DNA of 64,000 nucleotides from Cryptosporangium phraense (GCF_006912135.1 NZ_VIRS01000004.1:186001-250000); one strand, 5' to 3'. Counted from the first letter of the stretch, positions 41,193 to 49,381 are shown. Translations and numbers: made by a program. Notes: generated by a model not told the origin, from the sequence alone.

Positions 41193-42197
41193 ATGAGTCG
41201 GCACGTGGTGGCGGTCGCCGTCGCCGACAACCTCCCGGTGTTCGAGCTGGCCGTGGCCTGCGAGGTCTTCGGGCTCGACCGCAGCGACATCGTCGACCCC
41301 TGGTACGACCTGCGGCTGTGTGCGGCCGAACCCGGGCCGCTGCGCACCGCGGCCGGCCTGACCGTCGAGACCCGGTACGACCTCGACGACTTCGAGAAGG
41401 CCGACACGCTGCTGGTGCCGGGCATCCACCGCGACACCCAGATCGATCCGCCCGAGAGGCTCCTCCGCGCGCTGGAGAACGCCCACCAGGCCGGAAAACG
41501 CATCGTCAGCTTCTGCGGCGGCGCCTACGTGCTGGCCGCGGCCGGGCTCCTCGACGGCCGGCGGGCCACGCTGCACTGGATGAACGCGCTCGACTTCGCC
41601 CACCGCTACCCGCGCGTCACCGTCGACCCGACCGTCCTCTTCATCGACGACGGTGGGGTCCTGACCAGCGCCGGGACCGCGGCCGCGATCGACCTGGCGC
41701 TCCACATCGTCCGGCTGGACCACGGCGCGGCCGTGGCCGCGGAGGTCGCGCGCCGGATGGTCGTGCCGCCGCCCCGGCAGGGCAGCCAGGCCCAGCATCC
41801 GTCCCCGATCCCGGCGCGGAAGACCGACGACCTCAGCGACGTGCTGGCCTGGGCACAGGAGCGCCTCGACCGGCCGCTCACCGTCGCCGACCTCGCGAAA
41901 CAGGCCCACCTGAGCCCGACGACGTTCGCCCGCCGGTTCCGGACCACGCTCGGCGCGACGCCGCTGCAGTGGCTGCTGGAGCAGCGGGTCCGCCGGGCGC
42001 AGGAACTGCTGGAGAGCACCGACGAGCCGGTCGAGCGGATTGCCCGACTGGCCGGCTTCGGCACCCCGGCCAACTTTCGGCACCACTTCCAGCGCCTGGT
42101 CGAGGTCTCGCCGCAGACGTACCGGCACGTCTTCCGCCACCGCAGGTACGGAACTGATCGGCTCATTCCGCCGCAACTGCGTTGCGCGGCAGAATGA
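41193..42197 (+). CDS. AraC-family regulator with DJ-1/PfpI (GATase1-like) domain
   Basis: 334 residues. The N-terminal half is a DJ-1/PfpI fold (LPVFELAVACEVFGLDRSD, LLVPGIHRDTQ, RIVSFCGGAYVLAAAGLLDGRRATLHW), and the last 100 residues are an AraC double HTH (LDRPLTVADLAKQAHLSPTTFARRF, RIARLAGFGTPANFRHHFQRL). This is the GlxA/FtrA organisation, often controlling amine or nitrogen catabolism. It probably regulates the divergent APC permease 71 bases away. Confidence 0.87.
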   Translation: MSRHVVAVAVADNLPVFELAVACEVFGLDRSDIVDPWYDLRLCAAEPGPLRTAAGLTVETRYDLDDFEKADTLLVPGIHRDTQIDPPERLLRALENAHQAGKRIVSFCGGAYVLAAAGLLDGRRATLHWMNALDFAHRYPRVTVDPTVLFIDDGGVLTSAGTAAAIDLALHIVRLDHGAAVAAEVARRMVVPPPRQGSQAQHPSPIPARKTDDLSDVLAWAQERLDRPLTVADLAKQAHLSPTTFARRFRTTLGATPLQWLLEQRVRRAQELLESTDEPVERIARLAGFGTPANFRHHFQRLVEVSPQTYRHVFRHRRYGTDRLIPPQLRCAAE

Positions 42198-42201
42198 GTG
42201 C

Positions 42202-43215
42202 ATGATCGCGCTTCCGGCCTGGTCGTCGCTGACGACGACGCAGACCCTCCGGTGGAACGCCGTGCTGGTCTGCCTGGCCGAGCTCGTTCCGGCCGGCGCC
42301 ACCGTCGTGGTCGACGGTGTTCATGCCGACGTCGTGGCCGACCGGCTGGCCGAAGCGCTGCGGGCCGCCGGGCATCCGTGCGAGCGGCTGGCCGGTCTCG
42401 ACGGCGAGGTCCCGTGCTGGCCCGACGGCCCCGCGACGATCGCCGTGGCCGACGGCCGCGAGCACCGCGCTCATCCGCCGGCCGGGGGCTGGGACGTCGT
42501 CGTGTGGCTCCGTACCGGCGCTCGGGCACCGCTCACCGACGCTGCCGACGTGGTTCTCGACCTGCAAGATCCGACCTGGCCGGTGATCCGGCGGGTCTCC
42601 GAACGGCTGGCCAGCTCCGACCGCTGGTACCTCACCGAGTCCCGGGCGTTCTTCGCGGCCAAGGCCGCGACCTGGGACACCCGGTTCGGCGACGACCTGC
42701 CCGCGTACGCGGCCGCGGTGCGGGAGGGTGGCTTCCGGACCGGTGGGGTGCTCGTCGATGTCGGGTGCGGCACCGGGCGGGCGCTGCCCGCTCTGCGCTC
42801 CGCGGCCGGCCCCACCGGTTTCGTCATCGGTCTCGACCTCACGCCCGAGATGCTGGCCGAGGCTCGCGTCCGCAGCGTCTCCGAGCGCGCGTCGCTGCTG
42901 CTCGCGGACGCCTGCCGCCTCCCGCTGGCGAACGCGTCCGCCGACGGCGTCTTCGCCGCCGGGCTCCTCATGCACCTCCCCGATGCGGACGCCGGCCTGC
43001 GCGAACTCGCCCGAGTCACGCGCGCCGGCGGACGTCTGGTGCTGTTCCACCCGTCCGGGCGGGCCGCGTTGGCCGCGAGGCACGGCCGGGTGCTGCGTGC
43101 GGACGAGCCCCTGTCCGAGGGCCCCCTCACCGCCTCGGCCGCGGCAACCGGCTGGCGCCTCGACCGCTACGACGACGCCGAGTCCCGTTTCCTGGCCGTG
43201 GCCACCCGGCTCTGA
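42202..43215 (+). CDS. degenerate nucleoside-kinase-like domain fused to a SAM methyltransferase
   Basis: 337 residues from the ATG at 42202. Residues 1-140 resemble the N-terminus of uridine-kinase-like P-loop proteins (LAELVPAGATVVVDGVHADVVADRLAEALRAAGHP), but the Walker A GxGKT is replaced by DGVHADVV, so no nucleotide-binding loop remains. WYLTESRAFFAAKAATWDTRFGDD links to a class I methyltransferase with VLVDVGCGTGRALP (near residue 185), FVIGLDLTPEMLAEA and VTRAGGRLVLFHPSG. The methyl acceptor is unknown. Immediately after the stop lies a truncated ArsR fragment in the same frame. Confidence 0.7.
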   Translation: MIALPAWSSLTTTQTLRWNAVLVCLAELVPAGATVVVDGVHADVVADRLAEALRAAGHPCERLAGLDGEVPCWPDGPATIAVADGREHRAHPPAGGWDVVVWLRTGARAPLTDAADVVLDLQDPTWPVIRRVSERLASSDRWYLTESRAFFAAKAATWDTRFGDDLPAYAAAVREGGFRTGGVLVDVGCGTGRALPALRSAAGPTGFVIGLDLTPEMLAEARVRSVSERASLLLADACRLPLANASADGVFAAGLLMHLPDADAGLRELARVTRAGGRLVLFHPSGRAALAARHGRVLRADEPLSEGPLTASAAATGWRLDRYDDAESRFLAVATRL

Positions 43216-43392
43216 GTACATCTGGCCTGCCTGCGCGGCTGCGGGCTGGTGGTGGCCGTCCCGGAGGGTCGGCGGACCCGCTACGAGTTGGCCGATCCGC
43301 GGCTCGCGCACGCGCTGGGTGACCTGCTCGGCCTGGTCCTGGCGGTTGATCCGGCGGCCTGCGCCGACTCGGGCGAGAAGGGGTGCTGCTGA
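43216..43392 (+). pseudogene. C-terminal relic of an ArsR/CmtR metal-sensing repressor
   Basis: In the same frame as the upstream methyltransferase, directly after its TGA, the sequence reads VHLACLRGCGLVVAVPEGRR, then TRYELADPRLAHALGDLLGLVLAVDPA, ending in CADSGEKGCC and a TGA at 43390-43392. This is the wing and C-terminal metal-binding part of CmtR-type lead/cadmium sensors: HLxCLRxCGLV and Cys-rich tail. The N-terminal helix-turn-helix is missing and no start codon fits, so it is a 5'-truncated relic. It still precedes the metal exporter CmtR usually controls. Confidence 0.72.
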
Positions 43393-44093
43393 TGAGTTCA
43401 CCGCTTCCACTGATCGGCGCGGTCCCGCCGGTCCAGCGGGACCTGCTGGCCCGGCGGGTGCGGCTGCTGGTCGCCGCGACGATCAGCTACAACGTGATCG
43501 AGGCGGTCGTGGCGATCACCGCGGGCCGCCTCGCGTCGTCCACGGCGCTGATCGGGTTCGGGCTCGACTCGGTGATCGAGGTGTCGTCGGCCGCCGCGGT
43601 CGCCTGGCAGTTCGCCGACCGGGACCACGAGGCCCGGGAGAAAGTCGCGCTACGGGTCATCGCGTTCTCGTTCTTCGCGCTGGCCGCCTACGTCTCGGTC
43701 GAGTCCGTCCGCGCGCTCGTCGGCGGAGAGAGGCCCGACCACTCGACGGTCGGCCTCGCGCTGGCGGCCGTCTCGCTGGTCGTCATGCCGGTGCTCTCGG
43801 CCGCCCAGCGGCGAGCCGGTCGCGAGCTGGGATCGGCGTCCGCGGTCGCGGACTCCAAGCAGACCCTGCTCTGCACCTACCTCTCGGCCGTCCTGCTCGC
43901 CGGCCTGGCGGTCAACTCGCTGTTCGGCTGGTGGTGGGCCGACCCGGTCGCCGCGCTGGCCATCGCGGCCGTCGCGGTCCGGGAAGGACGCACAGCCTGG
44001 CGCGGCGACGCGTGCTGCGCCCCGACCGCCCCGACCGCCCCGACCGCGTCGCCGTGTTCGGACAGGTGCTGCGCAGGCGACGTCCACCCCTAG
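43392..44093 (+). CDS. cation diffusion facilitator-type metal transporter
   Basis: 233 residues from the ATG at 43392, overlapping the relic stop (TGATG). Five to six helices with SYNVIEAVVAITAGRLASSTALIGFGLDSVIEV, where the Asp is the usual CDF metal site, and LGSASAVADSKQTLLCTYLSAVLL for the second. There is no cytosolic C-terminal CDF domain; instead a short Cys-rich tail DACCAPTAPTAPTASPCSDRCC, a plausible soft-metal site. This short CDF type normally accompanies CmtR/ArsR sensors of cadmium, lead or zinc. Confidence 0.82.
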   Translation: MSSPLPLIGAVPPVQRDLLARRVRLLVAATISYNVIEAVVAITAGRLASSTALIGFGLDSVIEVSSAAAVAWQFADRDHEAREKVALRVIAFSFFALAAYVSVESVRALVGGERPDHSTVGLALAAVSLVVMPVLSAAQRRAGRELGSASAVADSKQTLLCTYLSAVLLAGLAVNSLFGWWWADPVAALAIAAVAVREGRTAWRGDACCAPTAPTAPTASPCSDRCCAGDVHP

Positions 44094-44102
44094 ACCGGCG
44101 GC

Positions 44103-45263
44103 TCACCACCGGAGGATCTCGGCGGGCTGGTCCGGCGTCCAGTCCGGCTCGAGGACGGCCACCCCGTCGGCGTCCGCGGCCGCCCGGAGGCGGGCCGGCC
44201 CGGCGTCCGCCACCGGAACCGCCGCACCATCGCCGAGCCGCACCGGGACCAGGCGGGTCACCGACCCGGGGGCCGACACCGGACCGCCCACCGGAAGCCG
44301 GAAGACCGGGCGCGGAGCCCGGCTGAGCAGGCCGTCGAGCAGCGGGACGAGCACGGTCAGCGCGGCGACCAGCCCCGCGAACGGGTTTCCCGGCAACCCG
44401 GCGACCCAGCGGCCGTTCGGTCGCTCGGCCAGCACCTGCGGGTGCCCCGGACGACAGGCCACGCCGTCGACGTGCAGCGACGCACCGAGCTCGGCCAGCA
44501 CCGCGTGCAGGTGATCGGCCCGGCCGACCGACGAGGACCCGGTCACCACGACGACGTCGGCGTCCGAGCCGGCGATCGCCTCTCGGAGCCGGTCGTGGTC
44601 GTCGGGCACCGCGACGAGCTCGGGCCGCGCCGCTCCGGCCCGCTCCACCAGCGCCAATACGAGCGGGCCGAGCGCGTCCCGGACCTGGCCCGGCCCGGGC
44701 AGGCCGAGCTGCACGACCTCGTCCCCGGTCACCACCAACCGCACCGACGGCCGACGCCGCACCGACACGGTGTCGGCCCCGCCCTGAGCCAGCAGCCCGA
44801 GCAGGGGCGCGCTCAGGTCGCTCCCGGCAGTGGCCAGGACGTCACCCGGTCGCAGGTCCTCCCCGGCCCGCCGGACGTGCGTCTTGCGGGGCGGAGACGC
44901 GTCGACGAGGTCGCCGTCGACCCGGGACTCCTCGTACGGAACCACCGCCCCGGTTCCGCTCGGCACCGGCGCTCCGGTGGCGATCTCGACCGCGGTGCCC
45001 GGCGCCAGCGCGCCCGGGGACGCGGCTCCGGCGAGCACCCGTCCGACGACCACCCACGGCCCGGGGCCGCCGACCGCGTAGCCGTCCATCGCCGCGGTGT
45101 CGAACCCCGGCACCTGGGTGCGCGAGCAGACCTCGGCGCCGAGTACCCGGCCGGCCGCGTCCGCGAGCGGTATCGACTCGCAGCCGGTCGGCCGGGCGAG
45201 CTGCCGGGCGCGGACGCGTGCCGTTCGCCATTCCGTGGCTCGGCGTGTTTCGAGAAGCGTCAC
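44103..45263 (-). CDS. moeA: molybdopterin molybdenumtransferase MoeA
   Basis: 386 residues. MoeA/MogA domain order is clear: LADAAGRVLGAEVCSRTQVPGFDTAAMDGYAV at residues 33-64, EIATGAPVPSGTGAVVPYE, VVVVTGSSSVGRADHLH and WVAGLPGNPFAGLVAALTVLVPLL. It inserts molybdate into adenylylated molybdopterin. It is somewhat shorter than the usual 400-residue protein. A small CxxC protein gene lies upstream on the same strand, separated by a hairpin. Confidence 0.85.
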   Translation of the reverse strand: MTLLETRRATEWRTARVRARQLARPTGCESIPLADAAGRVLGAEVCSRTQVPGFDTAAMDGYAVGGPGPWVVVGRVLAGAASPGALAPGTAVEIATGAPVPSGTGAVVPYEESRVDGDLVDASPPRKTHVRRAGEDLRPGDVLATAGSDLSAPLLGLLAQGGADTVSVRRRPSVRLVVTGDEVVQLGLPGPGQVRDALGPLVLALVERAGAARPELVAVPDDHDRLREAIAGSDADVVVVTGSSSVGRADHLHAVLAELGASLHVDGVACRPGHPQVLAERPNGRWVAGLPGNPFAGLVAALTVLVPLLDGLLSRAPRPVFRLPVGGPVSAPGSVTRLVPVRLGDGAAVPVADAGPARLRAAADADGVAVLEPDWTPDQPAEILRW

Positions 45264-45312
45264 GGCGGACTCCGTTCCGCAGACTGTTGTCTACAGTATG
45301 CAGCACGCCGTA

Positions 45313-45339
45313 GACCTCGGAGGCGTCTTACCCGAGGTC
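45313..45339 (-). terminator. hairpin between the small CxxC gene and moeA
   Basis: GACCTCGG (45313-45320) pairs with CCGAGGTC (45332-45339) around an 11-base loop. It follows the stop of the 59-residue gene (45347) in its direction of transcription and precedes the moeA start. It may terminate the small transcript or attenuate read-through into moeA. Confidence 0.45.
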
Positions 45340-45346
45340 GGCCGGG

Positions 45347-45526
45347 TTACGCGGGGACCGACCGGTCGCGGTAGCGCGGCAGCGGACGCGGGTGCCGCGG
45401 GTGCTCCTCGTGCAGCAGACCTCGCCAGGCGCGGATCAGGGCCTCCGGCGGTGCGGCCACGTCCGGCGCGTGGAACCGCACCGAGTAGTCGCAGCCGGGG
45501 CACTCGAGGTATGCGTCCATTTCCAT
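45347..45526 (-). CDS. small zinc-ribbon-like CxxC protein (59 aa)
   Basis: A short minus-strand frame encodes MEMDAYLECPGCDYSVRFHA, then PDVAAPPEALIRAWRGLLHEEHPRHPRPLPRYRDRSVPA before a TAA at 45347-45349. The CPGC pair plus histidines HEEHPRH suggests one zinc site of CCHH type. Two in-frame ATGs (45526, 45520) are possible starts. Codon use matches real genes here (G/C third positions). No family is recognised. It may be a small regulatory zinc protein. Confidence 0.55.
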   Translation of the reverse strand: MEMDAYLECPGCDYSVRFHAPDVAAPPEALIRAWRGLLHEEHPRHPRPLPRYRDRSVPA

Positions 45527-45703
45527 AGTGATTTCGTACTATTCGGGCGCTGTTCACCGGATGCACCCCAAGATGGAGATCACTACTGAGCCTGCCGTTG
45601 ATGGCGTGGTTCGTGTGAACCTCGCTCCAATTAGGCCCGTGGTTCCCCGTGATTCGAGACACAACTAGCAGAGTGTCGGGGCCGAATCGCGAAGGGAGCC
45701 GGA

Positions 45704-46387
45704 GTGTCCGGATCCGCCTACCCATCCACCAGCCGTCGGCGTTCACGGCCGGACCTCTACAGCGGCTCGCGCCGCCGGTTCAGCGGGGTCGGGACGATCG
45801 CCTCCGGGTTCGTCGCGCTCGTCCTCGTGCTCGGGGCGCTGCTGACCAGCGAACTCGACCACTACACGACCCACGACGACGACCCGCCGCAGTTGCCCAC
45901 CGCCGCGGCGGTGCCGGGGATCCCGTCGGCCGCGCCCGGCGGGACACCGGCCCCGACGCCGACCGCCGACGTCGTCAACAACGCGGTGCTGACGACGGTC
46001 AACCAGCAGCTCGACCGGCTCGGGTGCCGCCCGGTGACTCTCGATCCGACGCTGGTCGCCGCGGCCAGGAGCCACATGGACACGATGGTCGCGACCGGCT
46101 ACCTCGACCTGAAGACGCCGGACGGCACCGACCCGGGAGACCGGGCCGGGAAAGCCGGCTTCCCGGGCCGACGGGTCGTCGAGTCGGTCGTGCTGGGCGC
46201 CGACTCGGCGCAGGAGGCCGCCTCGTACGGCTTCCCGGCGCCGGGCGACGCCGACGAGGCACTGCCGATCACCGTCCAGCTCGTGTCCCGCTCCACGCTG
46301 ATGTGCGGGTACACGTCGCTGGGGGCCGACTACCGGCGCGACACCCGCAACGTGCCGATCTGGTCGGTCATCCTCGGGACGCGATAG
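45704..46387 (+). CDS. membrane-anchored CAP/SCP-like protein
   Basis: 227 residues from a GTG with GGAG just upstream. A basic N-terminus ([16 protein letters not shown]) precedes one helix (TIASGFVALVLVLGALLTSEL), then a Pro/Ala/Thr linker. The outside domain begins TTVNQQLDRLGCRPVTLDPTLVAAARSHMDTMVATGYLDL, like the first helices of the CAP/SCP (Cys-rich secretory, PR-1) fold. The second half, with CGYTSLGADYRRDTRNVPIWSVILG, fits its strand region. Actinobacteria secrete many such proteins of unclear role. It overlaps the convergent siderophore reductase by 20 bases. Confidence 0.65.
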   Translation: MSGSAYPSTSRRRSRPDLYSGSRRRFSGVGTIASGFVALVLVLGALLTSELDHYTTHDDDPPQLPTAAAVPGIPSAAPGGTPAPTPTADVVNNAVLTTVNQQLDRLGCRPVTLDPTLVAAARSHMDTMVATGYLDLKTPDGTDPGDRAGKAGFPGRRVVESVVLGADSAQEAASYGFPAPGDADEALPITVQLVSRSTLMCGYTSLGADYRRDTRNVPIWSVILGTR

Positions 46388-47216
46388 CCGAGGCCTCTTC
46401 CTGCTCGACCTGGGCGTTCCACTCGCCCTTGGTCGACTGCCAGCCGTCCTCGTCGCGGCCGCGACGCCAGTAGCCGGAGATCGAGAGCTGCTCGCGCGGG
46501 ACGTCCTTCTCGACGCGCAGCAGCTTGCGCAGCTCCTTGACGAAGTTCGCCTCGCCGTGCACGAACGCGTGGACGGCACCGGACGGCCACTCCAGCATCC
46601 GGACGGCGTCGACCAGGGCCTCGCCCACCACGCGGTCGCCCCGGTGCACCCAGGTGATCCGGGCGTCCGCGTCGGTGGCCAGCTTGAGCTCCTCGTCCGG
46701 GCCGCCGACCTCGACGAACACGTGGGCCGGGCGCCCGGCCGGCACCCGCTCGAGCGACGCGGCGATCGCCGGCAGTGCGGCCTCGTCGCCGACCAGCAGG
46801 TGCCAGTCGGCGTCCTCGTCCGGCGCGTAGGCCCCGCCCGGGCCCTGGAAGAGCAGGACGTCACCGGGCTGCGCGGCGGCGGCCCATGGACCGGCCACAC
46901 CCTCGTCGCCGTGGACGACGAAATCGATCGCCAGCTCGCCGGTCTCGGCGTCCCAGCTGCGCACGGTGTAGGTGCGGACGCGCGGCCAGGACTCGCGCGG
47001 GAACTCGGCCCGGACCTTCTCCAGGTCGAACGGCTCCGGGTACGGAACGCCGTCCCGGAGGAACAGGATCTTCACGTAGTGGTCGGTGTACTCACCGGCG
47101 GGGAAGCCGGCCAACCCCTCACCACCGAGCACGACCCGGATCAGATGGGGGGTCAGCTGCTCCGTGCGCAACACCGTTGCCTGGCGGGCCTGACGGGGAC
47201 GTCGGGGCTGAGTCAT
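46368..47216 (-). CDS. siderophore-interacting protein (FAD-dependent ferric-siderophore reductase)
   Basis: 282 residues of the SIP/ViuB family. RVRTYTVRSWDAETGELAIDFVVHGDEGVAGPWA near residues 85-118 is the FAD-binding block, HLLVGDEAALPAIAASLERVP begins the NAD(P)H domain, and FVHGEANFVKELRKLL and ISGYWRRGRDEDGW close it. It releases iron by reducing ferric siderophores in the cytoplasm. An IdeR/DtxR-type iron box lies 25 bases upstream, so it should be repressed by iron. Confidence 0.9.
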   Translation of the reverse strand: MTQPRRPRQARQATVLRTEQLTPHLIRVVLGGEGLAGFPAGEYTDHYVKILFLRDGVPYPEPFDLEKVRAEFPRESWPRVRTYTVRSWDAETGELAIDFVVHGDEGVAGPWAAAAQPGDVLLFQGPGGAYAPDEDADWHLLVGDEAALPAIAASLERVPAGRPAHVFVEVGGPDEELKLATDADARITWVHRGDRVVGEALVDAVRMLEWPSGAVHAFVHGEANFVKELRKLLRVEKDVPREQLSISGYWRRGRDEDGWQSTKGEWNAQVEQEEASAIASRG

Positions 47217-47240
47217 CCCGGGGACTCCTTCTGTCGTTAG

Positions 47241-47259
47241 TAAGGGCAGCCTAACCCCT
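47241..47259. promoter_or_regulatory. IdeR/DtxR-type iron box
   Basis: TAAGGGCAGCCTAACCCCT matches the DtxR/IdeR consensus pattern TnAGGnnAGnCTnnCCTnA at ten of twelve fixed positions. It is centred 34 bases upstream of the siderophore-interacting protein start (47216), where a bound iron-loaded repressor would block transcription. Confidence 0.65.
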
Positions 47260-47353
47260 GATTCGTTGCAGATGACACCGGCTCATTGCTCCCGCTCAGC
47301 TCGGCTGCCATGATCTGTGCAGTAATGACCGTTTTGGGAGATTAGGAGAGATC

Positions 47354-48739
47354 ATGGCGCTCAGCACCGTGAGCCCACCGGCCATTCCGACGCCGGAGGA
47401 GCTCTGGGCCCGCGCGGCTGAGGAACTCGCCACCGCAGGCGTCAAGGGCGTGACGATCGTCTGGGCCGACAACAACGGCATCCCGCGCTCGCAGACCGTC
47501 CCGATCGACCAGCTCTCCAGCGCCGCCGCCTACGGCGTCAGCCTGAGCTCGCTGTTCGCGGTGCTCGACTCGCACGACGGCACGACGTTCGCCCACGAGG
47601 GCCTGTCGACGCCGTCCGGCGAGGTCCGGCTGGTGCCGGTGATCGACCGGCTGGTGCGCCTGAAGGGGCAGCCCGCGTTCGCCTGGGCGCCCGGCCGCCA
47701 GCTCGGCGCCGACGGCTGCCCCACCGCCTACGACCAGCGTTCGGTGCTCGAGCGCCAGGTCGAGCGGGCCCAGGACGCCGGTTTCACGGTGCGGGCCGGG
47801 TACGAGCTCGAGTTCTACCTGGCCCGCGACGCCGAACTCACGCCCGCGCACCGCGGCCCGGCGTACAGCCCGACCGCGCTGCTCCGGGTCGACGAGTTCG
47901 CCGCCCAGCTGCTGACCGACCTGGCCGCGGACGGCGTCCCGGTCGGGCAGCTGCACGCCGAGCACGGCGCCGCCCGGCTGAAGGTGAGCATCACCGCGAC
48001 CGACCCGATCAGCGCGGCCGACCGGCAGATGCTGGCCCGGCAGACGATCCACGCCGCCGCCCGGGCCCAGGGCCTGCGGGCCAGCTTCGCGCCGGTCGTC
48101 GACGTCGCCGGGATCGGGAACGTTTGGCGGCTGCACAGCTCGATCTGGCGCGGACGGGAGAACCTGCTGGTCGGCGACGGTCCGCACGGCCTGTCGAAGG
48201 CGGGCGCGGGCTACCTGGCCGGCCTGCTGCGCGACCTGCCGGCGATCGCCGCGGTCACGGCGCCGAGCGTCCCGTCGATGACCCGGCTGCGGCCGAGCGC
48301 GTTTTCGGGCGCCTACGCGTTCTGGGGCATCGGCAACCGGGAGGCCCCGCTGCGGTTCCTGCCGTCGACGACGATGCTCGGGTCGGCGCACGCGAACGTC
48401 GAGATGACCCCGTCGGACGCCTCCGGCAACCCGTACCTGGCGCTGGCCGTCGTCATCGGCGCTGGCCTGGCCGGTATCGAGGAGTCACTGAAGCTGCCCG
48501 ACCCGATCCAGGACGACATCGGCACCTGGACCGAGGACAAGCGCTCGTCGCTGAAGATCCGACGTCTCCCGATCACGACCGACGAGCAGATCGCCGTCCT
48601 GACCGAGAACCCGCGAATCGAGCAGGTGCTCGGCGCGGACCTGGCCGGCGCGTACCGGGCGGTGCGCCGCTCCGACCACCTCTGGGCGCAGGACCGCTCG
48701 ATCGAGGACGTGATCGAAGGTCACCGCTGGCTGTACTGA
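47354..48739 (+). CDS. glutamine synthetase-like enzyme (GlnA3/PuuA type)
   Basis: 461 residues. The beta-grasp N-domain (GVKGVTIVWADNNGIPRSQTV) precedes a catalytic domain with AGYELEFYLARD (metal Glu), LHAEHGAARLKVSI, NVWRLHSSIW, SVPSMTRLRPSAFSGAYAFWGIGNREAPLRF (substrate Arg) and ANVEMTPSDASGNPYLALAVV. Several positions differ from classical GlnA (normally EYGPGQ, NGSGxHxH, GGDxNPYL), and the adenylylation site is absent. It is probably a gamma-glutamyl ligase for polyamines or other amines, not the main glutamine synthetase. An AGGAG precedes the ATG. Confidence 0.85.
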   Translation: MALSTVSPPAIPTPEELWARAAEELATAGVKGVTIVWADNNGIPRSQTVPIDQLSSAAAYGVSLSSLFAVLDSHDGTTFAHEGLSTPSGEVRLVPVIDRLVRLKGQPAFAWAPGRQLGADGCPTAYDQRSVLERQVERAQDAGFTVRAGYELEFYLARDAELTPAHRGPAYSPTALLRVDEFAAQLLTDLAADGVPVGQLHAEHGAARLKVSITATDPISAADRQMLARQTIHAAARAQGLRASFAPVVDVAGIGNVWRLHSSIWRGRENLLVGDGPHGLSKAGAGYLAGLLRDLPAIAAVTAPSVPSMTRLRPSAFSGAYAFWGIGNREAPLRFLPSTTMLGSAHANVEMTPSDASGNPYLALAVVIGAGLAGIEESLKLPDPIQDDIGTWTEDKRSSLKIRRLPITTDEQIAVLTENPRIEQVLGADLAGAYRAVRRSDHLWAQDRSIEDVIEGHRWLY

Positions 48740-49290
48740 GCGAACCGGCGACGAACTCGCTCTGCTACGGATAGTAAGTACGGCGCCCGGGTGGAGTAGG
48801 CCTTGGCCTGCGGAGATTCCGGGCCGTGCCGGTCGAGCACCTCGGCCATCCGCTGCTCGACCGAGTACGGCCGGCCGTGCGGCCCGACGGTCTGGTCGGC
48901 GTAGGTCAGCGCGTCCGACAACGCCGAGACCTCGAGCGGGAACTCGGCCAGCTCGGACGTGAGCCCGCGGGCCTCGGCCACGAACCGGGCGCCGGAGTGG
49001 TGCGCGACGAGCGAGCACAAGCGCTCGGACACTCCGCGTTTCCGCAGGTAGCGGGCGCCGTCGAGCGGATGGAAGCCGCTGTCGTGGGTCGCGGTGGCGT
49101 AGCCGATGTCGTGTAACCAGGCGGCGGCGACCAGGATTTCCCGGTCGGCCGCGTCGACGGTGCCGGCGAGCTGCTCGGCCCGGACCGCGACGGCCGCCGT
49201 GTGCTGCCAGCGCTCGGTCAACGGGTGCAGCAGCGTCCGCGCGAGCTCTTCGGCGTCTTTCACCCCGAAGGCGCAGGCGGTTTCGGTCAT
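48721..49290 (-). CDS. HD-domain phosphohydrolase-like protein
   Basis: 189 residues. The HD metal motif is present: RWQHTAAVAVRAEQLAG (first His), VAAAWLHDIGYATATHDSGFHPLDGARYLR (HD pair) and LVAHHSGARFVA. Such proteins hydrolyse nucleotides or phosphate esters; no specific substrate is visible. Start ATG at 49290. It overlaps the 3' end of the glutamine-synthetase-like gene by 19 bases convergently. A PHO-box-like array lies 61-89 bases upstream of the start, but its orientation is opposite to transcription. Confidence 0.8.
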   Translation of the reverse strand: MTETACAFGVKDAEELARTLLHPLTERWQHTAAVAVRAEQLAGTVDAADREILVAAAWLHDIGYATATHDSGFHPLDGARYLRKRGVSERLCSLVAHHSGARFVAEARGLTSELAEFPLEVSALSDALTYADQTVGPHGRPYSVEQRMAEVLDRHGPESPQAKAYSTRAPYLLSVAERVRRRFAQYSQR

Positions 49291-49350
49291 GAATCCATTG
49301 TTACGCAGTGTGTTTAGAGTGAACGGCGCGGGGACGGATTGGTCACCGCT

Positions 49351-49379
49351 CGTTCATCTGCCGTTTACACCACCCGATG
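49351..49379 (+). promoter_or_regulatory. PHO-box-like array of three 11-bp direct repeats
   Basis: GGTCACC (49351), GTTCATC (49362) and GTTTACA (49373) repeat every 11 bases with 4-base spacers. This is the spacing and approximate sequence of PhoP direct-repeat units (GTTCACC-N4) in actinomycetes. It lies between the HD gene start and the end of the M56 gene. The repeats point away from the HD gene, so a regulatory role is tentative. Confidence 0.35.
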
Positions 49380-49381
49380 AC

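Noticed and set aside
45540-45570. GTTCACCGGATGCACC as a PHO box
   Set aside because: The second unit does not match the GTTCACC repeat, and there is no third unit or 11-base periodicity.
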